In this document: positions 22,451 through 25,535 of the stretch, piece after piece
Layout: every line of letters begins with the position of its first letter
How positions within the stretch are numbered: position 1 is the first letter of the stretch
Assembly: GCA_964370215.1 (NCBI GenBank)
Contig: CAYJIM010000033.1
Span: forward strand, 1-25,535
Length of the DNA stretch: 25,535 nt
Origin: Massiliimalia sp964370215
GTDB lineage: Bacteria; Bacillota; Clostridia; Oscillospirales; Ruminococcaceae
Direction: 5' to 3'
Notes under the pieces: generated by a model
What the model saw: the letters and a program-made list of their open reading frames with translations, nothing else
Database searches by the model: none
What the model was told of the DNA's origin: nothing
Translations under genes and position numbers: made by a program

Positions 22451-23212
22451 ATGGCAATGATTTTTGAACGCACCAACGGATTGACCGAAAAAGAAACCCA
22501 CTACTGTCCCGGTTGTACCCACGGTATCATTCACCGTCTCGTCGGTGAAGTGTTGGTGGAGTTGGGTCTTTTGAATCAAACAGTGGCAGTGGTTCCTGTT
22601 GGTTGTGCCGTTATGGCATACGACTATTTCAACTGCGATGCAGTACAAGCACCTCACGGCAGAGCCCCTGCCGTTGCGACAGGCCTACGAAGAGCGTTGC
22701 CTGACGGCACCATTTTCACCTACCAAGGGGACGGCGACCTTGCCGCTATTGGGACAGCTGAAACGGTACATGCCGGTGCACGTGGTGAAAATATCACCGT
22801 CATCTTTGTCAACAATGCCATTTACGGCATGACCGGTGGACAAATGGCACCGACCACCCTGCCAAACCAAGTCACCCAAACCTCGCCTTACGGCAGAGAT
22901 GTCAAAACAGCAGGATTTCCGGTGCGTGTCAGCGAAATGATGGCGACGCTGGACGGGGTCGCATATGCCGAACGTGTGTCGGTACATAACCCACAGCAGA
23001 TCCGTAAAGCGAAAGCTGCCATCAAAAAGGCATTCACGGTACAGACAGAGCGCAAAGGTTTTTCAATGGTTGAAGTGCTGTCCACCTGCCCGACCAACTG
23101 GGGACTTTCCCCTGTCGAGGCACTCGATTGGTTGCAAACCAATATGATTCCTTACTACCCACTGGGTGTCTACAAAGATCTTTCCGACAAGGGGGTTGTG
23201 TCTCATGACTAA
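22451..23212 (+). CDS. korB: 2-oxoacid:ferredoxin oxidoreductase, beta (TPP-binding) subunit
   Basis: A 253-residue catalytic subunit holding thiamine diphosphate and probably a 4Fe-4S cluster. CPGCTHG (Cys19, Cys22) and the later VGCAVMAYDYFN and CDAVQAPHGRAP supply the expected cysteines and the HGRA motif. TYQGDGDLAAIG followed by NNAIYGMTGGQMAPTT is the TPP/Mg2+ motif. The start ATG 22451 is 3 nt after the alpha stop codon, with GGAGG in the end of the alpha gene. The 3' end overlaps the gamma gene by 8 nt. Confidence 0.95.
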   Translation: MAMIFERTNGLTEKETHYCPGCTHGIIHRLVGEVLVELGLLNQTVAVVPVGCAVMAYDYFNCDAVQAPHGRAPAVATGLRRALPDGTIFTYQGDGDLAAIGTAETVHAGARGENITVIFVNNAIYGMTGGQMAPTTLPNQVTQTSPYGRDVKTAGFPVRVSEMMATLDGVAYAERVSVHNPQQIRKAKAAIKKAFTVQTERKGFSMVEVLSTCPTNWGLSPVEALDWLQTNMIPYYPLGVYKDLSDKGVVSHD

Positions 23213-23732
23213 TATGATTATTGCAGGTTTTGGCGGACAGGGCATTCTGTTTGCCGGCAAACTTGTCACCTACGCCGGTATGCTTGCCGGCAAAGAAGTG
23301 TCATGGCTCCCCTCGTACGGTCCTGAAATGCGCGGGGGTACGGCCAACTGTTCTGTCTGTGTTGACCAAGAACCGATCAGTTGTCCTCTTGTGACCGAAC
23401 CGAACATTGTCATTGCGATGAATGCCCCGTCCTACAAAAAATTCGCACCAAAGCTATCGGAAGATGGCATTTTGCTGTACGATGCGTCGCTTGTCACCAC
23501 CCTTTCGGAAGGGGTTTCACAATACGGCATCCCTGCCACTGCTTTGGCGTCAGAACATGATTTACAGGGACTCGCCAACATCATCATGTTAGGATTTGCC
23601 CTACAAAAAACAGAATTTTCCACCATGGAGCAGCTGCAAGCAGGCCTTAAAAAATGTGTACCTGCACGCAAAAAACATCTGCTCGAACCCAATTTCAAAG
23701 CGTTGCAGTTGGGCTTTTCCTATCAAAATTAG
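23205..23732 (+). CDS. korC: 2-oxoacid:ferredoxin oxidoreductase, gamma subunit
   Basis: A 175-residue subunit completing the complex. The hallmark AGFGGQGILFAGKLVTYAG opens the protein, followed by VSWLPSYGPEMRGGTANCSV and PNIVIAMNAPSYKKF. The start ATG 23205 overlaps the beta stop codon (ATGACTAA) with GGGGG upstream, indicating translational coupling; a second ATG three codons later is possible. A far-upstream in-frame ATG at 23166 lies within the beta gene and is not supported. The last 25 residues (KKCVPARKKHLLEPNFKALQ) are typical of the family. Confidence 0.94.
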   Translation: MTNMIIAGFGGQGILFAGKLVTYAGMLAGKEVSWLPSYGPEMRGGTANCSVCVDQEPISCPLVTEPNIVIAMNAPSYKKFAPKLSEDGILLYDASLVTTLSEGVSQYGIPATALASEHDLQGLANIIMLGFALQKTEFSTMEQLQAGLKKCVPARKKHLLEPNFKALQLGFSYQN

Positions 23733-23746
23733 ATTATAAATCAAGC

Positions 23747-23793
23747 AAAAGAGCAGTATTCTGCAACACATCTTGTAGAATCACTGCTCTTTT
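23747..23793 (+). terminator. Terminator after the kor operon
   Basis: Stem AAAAGAGCAGT (23747-23757) / ACTGCTCTTTT (23783-23793), extended by ATTCT (23758-23762) / AGAAT (23777-23781) with one unpaired C, and a 14-nt loop. The T run is short and then GG follows, so termination could be incomplete. It starts 15 nt after the gamma stop codon. Confidence 0.75.
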
Positions 23794-23826
23794 GGTGTGC
23801 ACCGCACACAGTAGAATGGAGTTTTT

Positions 23827-25227
23827 ATGTCTCGTCTTTCTCGTTTTTTTGCTGCACAGGATATGTCTACCGGCAAACCCTACGCCTGTATCCTGCAGTT
23901 CACCATCCCATTGCTCATCGGTAACTTTGCCCAGCAGATGTACTCCACTGTCGACTCCATCATTGTCGGGCAGTATGTCGGGGACAACGCCCTTGCCGCC
24001 ATCGGCGTCAGTTTTCCGCTATTGATGATGGTCATTGTCCTCTTTTTGGGCATCGCCACCGGCACCGGCATCATGGTGTCTCAATTCTTCGGTGCAAAAA
24101 AGCAATTGGAACTTTCCAAAACCGTTGGTTCCTGCATCGTGTTGACTGCCCTTGCTTCACTGTTCATCATGGTGGTGGGTCCGCTCACCCTAGGGCCGCT
24201 CCTCACCGCACTCGACACCCCCGATGACATCTTCCAAATGGCATGGGATTATCTTTTTATCACCTTTATCGGCATTGCAGGGCTTGCCTACTACAACATC
24301 CTATCGGGCGTGTTGCGTGGCCTTGGGGATGCGATGACCGCCTTAGGGGTGCTGGTGCTTGCCAGTGTGCTCAATATCGCACTGGATCTTTTGTTTGTCA
24401 TTCAGTTCGATATGGGGGTCATGGGGGTTGCGATCGCCACTTCCATTGCACAATGGGTTTCCGCCGCACTTTGCTTTGTACGGTTGGCACGCATGAAGCA
24501 CATCATCGATTTCAATTGGAAACATTTGCGTCCCGATAAGGAAATCAGTCTCACGCTCATCAAACTCGGGGTTCCGGCAGGACTTGCCCACGCCATTTTC
24601 TCGGTATCAGCATTGCTGGTACAGACTTTGACCAACAGTTTCGGCACCTTGATGATCGCCTGTAGCACCGTTGTCATGCGTGTTGACGGCTTTGCGATGA
24701 TGCCAAACTTCAGCTTCAACAATGCTTTGTCGGTTTTTACCGGACAAAACATCGGGGCAGGCCGTCTGGATCGTGTCAAACAAGGAAGCAAGCAGGGCAC
24801 CCTCCTTGCGGTGGGCTGTGCCACCCTCATTACTTCCTGTCTGCTGCTCTTCGGCCGTCAATTGATGGGGCTGTTTACCGATACCCCTGAACTCATTGAC
24901 CTCGGTTACTCGATGATGCAGATCATTTCGGCAGGGTACATCATCTTTGCCGTCAATCAGGCACTCTGTGGAGTCATGTCGGGTGCCGGCGACACGCTGT
25001 CCCCGATGCTCATTTCCATCATTTCCACCGTGGTGTTCCGTGTACCTGCCGCTTACCTCATCGCCTTTTTCACACGCAGTGCGGAAAATCCGAATGGCGA
25101 TCCGGCCTCCCTGTTCTACTCTTTGCTCATTGCATGGACAGGTGGTGCATTGATGTCGGTTGCCTTTTACAAGTGGGGCAAATGGCGCACCAAAAGTGTC
25201 GTTTCCGCAGACACGGTGACCGAATAA
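23827..25227 (+). CDS. MATE family efflux transporter
   Basis: A 466-residue, 12-helix cation- or drug-exporting membrane protein of the MATE/DinF-like group. The first half has IPLLIGNFAQQMYSTVDSII, then VGQYVGDNALAAIGVSFPL. The second half repeats the pattern with IKLGVPAGLAHAIFSVSALL and NNALSVFTGQNIGAGR. The internal duplication and length are typical. The start ATG 23827 follows TGGAG by 5 nt. No convincing promoter is seen between the kor terminator and this gene, so it may depend partly on read-through. It is followed by a strong terminator. The substrate is not predictable. Confidence 0.94.
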   Translation: MSRLSRFFAAQDMSTGKPYACILQFTIPLLIGNFAQQMYSTVDSIIVGQYVGDNALAAIGVSFPLLMMVIVLFLGIATGTGIMVSQFFGAKKQLELSKTVGSCIVLTALASLFIMVVGPLTLGPLLTALDTPDDIFQMAWDYLFITFIGIAGLAYYNILSGVLRGLGDAMTALGVLVLASVLNIALDLLFVIQFDMGVMGVAIATSIAQWVSAALCFVRLARMKHIIDFNWKHLRPDKEISLTLIKLGVPAGLAHAIFSVSALLVQTLTNSFGTLMIACSTVVMRVDGFAMMPNFSFNNALSVFTGQNIGAGRLDRVKQGSKQGTLLAVGCATLITSCLLLFGRQLMGLFTDTPELIDLGYSMMQIISAGYIIFAVNQALCGVMSGAGDTLSPMLISIISTVVFRVPAAYLIAFFTRSAENPNGDPASLFYSLLIAWTGGALMSVAFYKWGKWRTKSVVSADTVTE

Positions 25228-25237
25228 ACGATCATTT

Positions 25238-25278
25238 AAAAAGTCGTTACCTCAAATTGGAGGTAACGACTTTTTTTG
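25238..25278 (+). terminator. Rho-independent terminator after the MATE gene
   Basis: Perfect 16-bp stem AAAAAGTCGTTACCTC (25238-25253) / GAGGTAACGACTTTTT (25260-25275), 6-nt loop, running into more T. Confidence 0.92.
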
Positions 25279-25305
25279 TGGATGACGGACACACCACGAT
25301 TTTTG

Positions 25306-25381
25306 TAGGGGCGATTCACGAACCGCCCGTGACTGTTACACCTGTGCTCATTGTGCCGTAGGGGCGACCTTTGGTCGTCCG
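25306..25381 (+). repeat. Pair of GTAGGGG-type palindromic units
   Basis: Two units in tandem, each opening with GTAGGGGCGA. The first continues with TTCACGAACCGCCCG. The second (25348-25381) is an exact 34-base match to 19931-19964 in inverse orientation. The region has no coding signal. Confidence 0.8.
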
Positions 25382-25410
25382 AATGCCTGCCAGCGCTACC
25401 GACCGCAAAA

Positions 25411-25529
25411 AAGGCATTCGAAAAAATCCGAATGCCTTAAAACGCTGACGCTTGAAAATGCCTGACGGCAATCAAGACCTTGAGGCGCCGCCTCAAACTC
25501 CACCACTTTTAAAAAAGTGGACAAAATTT
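25411..25529 (-). repeat. Diverged copy of the 261-bp palindromic repeat, inverted
   Basis: Contains, in plus-strand order: the hairpin AAGGCATTCG (25411-25420) / CGAATGCCTT (25429-25438), the module ACGCTGACGCTTGA, the TGCC/GGCA palindrome, TTGAGGC/GCCTCAA, and ACTCCACCACTTTT with AAAAAAGTGGACAAAA. This is the reverse complement of the first 120 bases of the units at 19661 and 19980, in the same module order but with a different main stem. Similarity stops near 25529, which helps place the outer boundary of the element. Confidence 0.85.
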
Positions 25530-25535
25530 TTGTTT

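Noticed and set aside
23709..23826. Third promoter-then-hairpin leader, upstream of the MATE gene
   Set aside because: The only candidate promoter (TTGGGC-17-GATTAT) is poor and lies in the end of the gamma subunit gene. The hairpin is adequately explained as the kor operon terminator.

Overview
The window looks like chromosome of an anaerobic, low-to-mid GC Firmicute of class Clostridia, probably near Oscillospiraceae. This is inferred from gene content (oxygen-sensitive class I fumarase, rubrerythrin, a ferredoxin-linked 2-oxoacid oxidoreductase, the DUF512-der-plsY cluster, YitT), strong AGGAGG ribosome sites and sigma-A type promoters. No phylogenetic search was possible. There is no phage, plasmid, CRISPR or insertion sequence. 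The unusual material is regulatory RNA and a modular family of palindromic repeats.

Layout. 1-2780 (minus): 5' end of a class I fumarase beta subunit with its own promoter, preceded by a calcium-type P-type ATPase. 2910-3137 (plus): a small conserved-looking protein. 3268-3650 (plus): a perfect promoter driving tRNA-Met(CAT) and two identical tRNA-Glu(TTC), closed by a terminator. 3715-5206 (minus): YitT-type membrane protein and an unknown 130-residue protein. 5300-10399 (plus): a PLP aminotransferase translationally coupled to a D-2-hydroxyacid dehydrogenase, then a complete polar amino acid ABC importer. Both units have a promoter followed within a few bases by intrinsic-terminator hairpins lying in the 5' leader. 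The importer leader has two tandem terminators whose arms can pair with each other in a 12-bp alternative helix.

10405-14722 (minus): a perfect promoter drives yceD-rpmF, then, past a terminator, DUF512 radical SAM protein, der, plsY and a new 36-codon membrane peptide gene. 14760-18801 (minus): GH36 alpha-galactosidase, AI-2E family permease and the tRNA methyltransferase MnmM/YtqB. The last seems to lack a standard start codon at its ribosome site. 18980-19570 (plus): rubrerythrin.

19571-20476 holds no gene. It carries two near-identical 261-bp repeats made of a chain of small palindromes, plus diverged pieces of the same family. Another diverged copy, in inverted orientation, closes the window (25300-25535). 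Between them, 20477-23732 encodes a P-loop ATPase followed by a four-subunit 2-oxoacid:ferredoxin oxidoreductase (ferredoxin, alpha, beta, gamma), and 23827-25227 a MATE exporter.

How the genes fit together: the importer, aminotransferase, hydroxyacid dehydrogenase and 2-oxoacid:ferredoxin oxidoreductase suggest fermentative amino acid metabolism. Amino acids would be taken up, transaminated to 2-oxoacids, then either reduced to 2-hydroxyacids or oxidised to acyl-CoA with reduced ferredoxin. That linkage is inference; the individual enzyme families are clear from their motifs.
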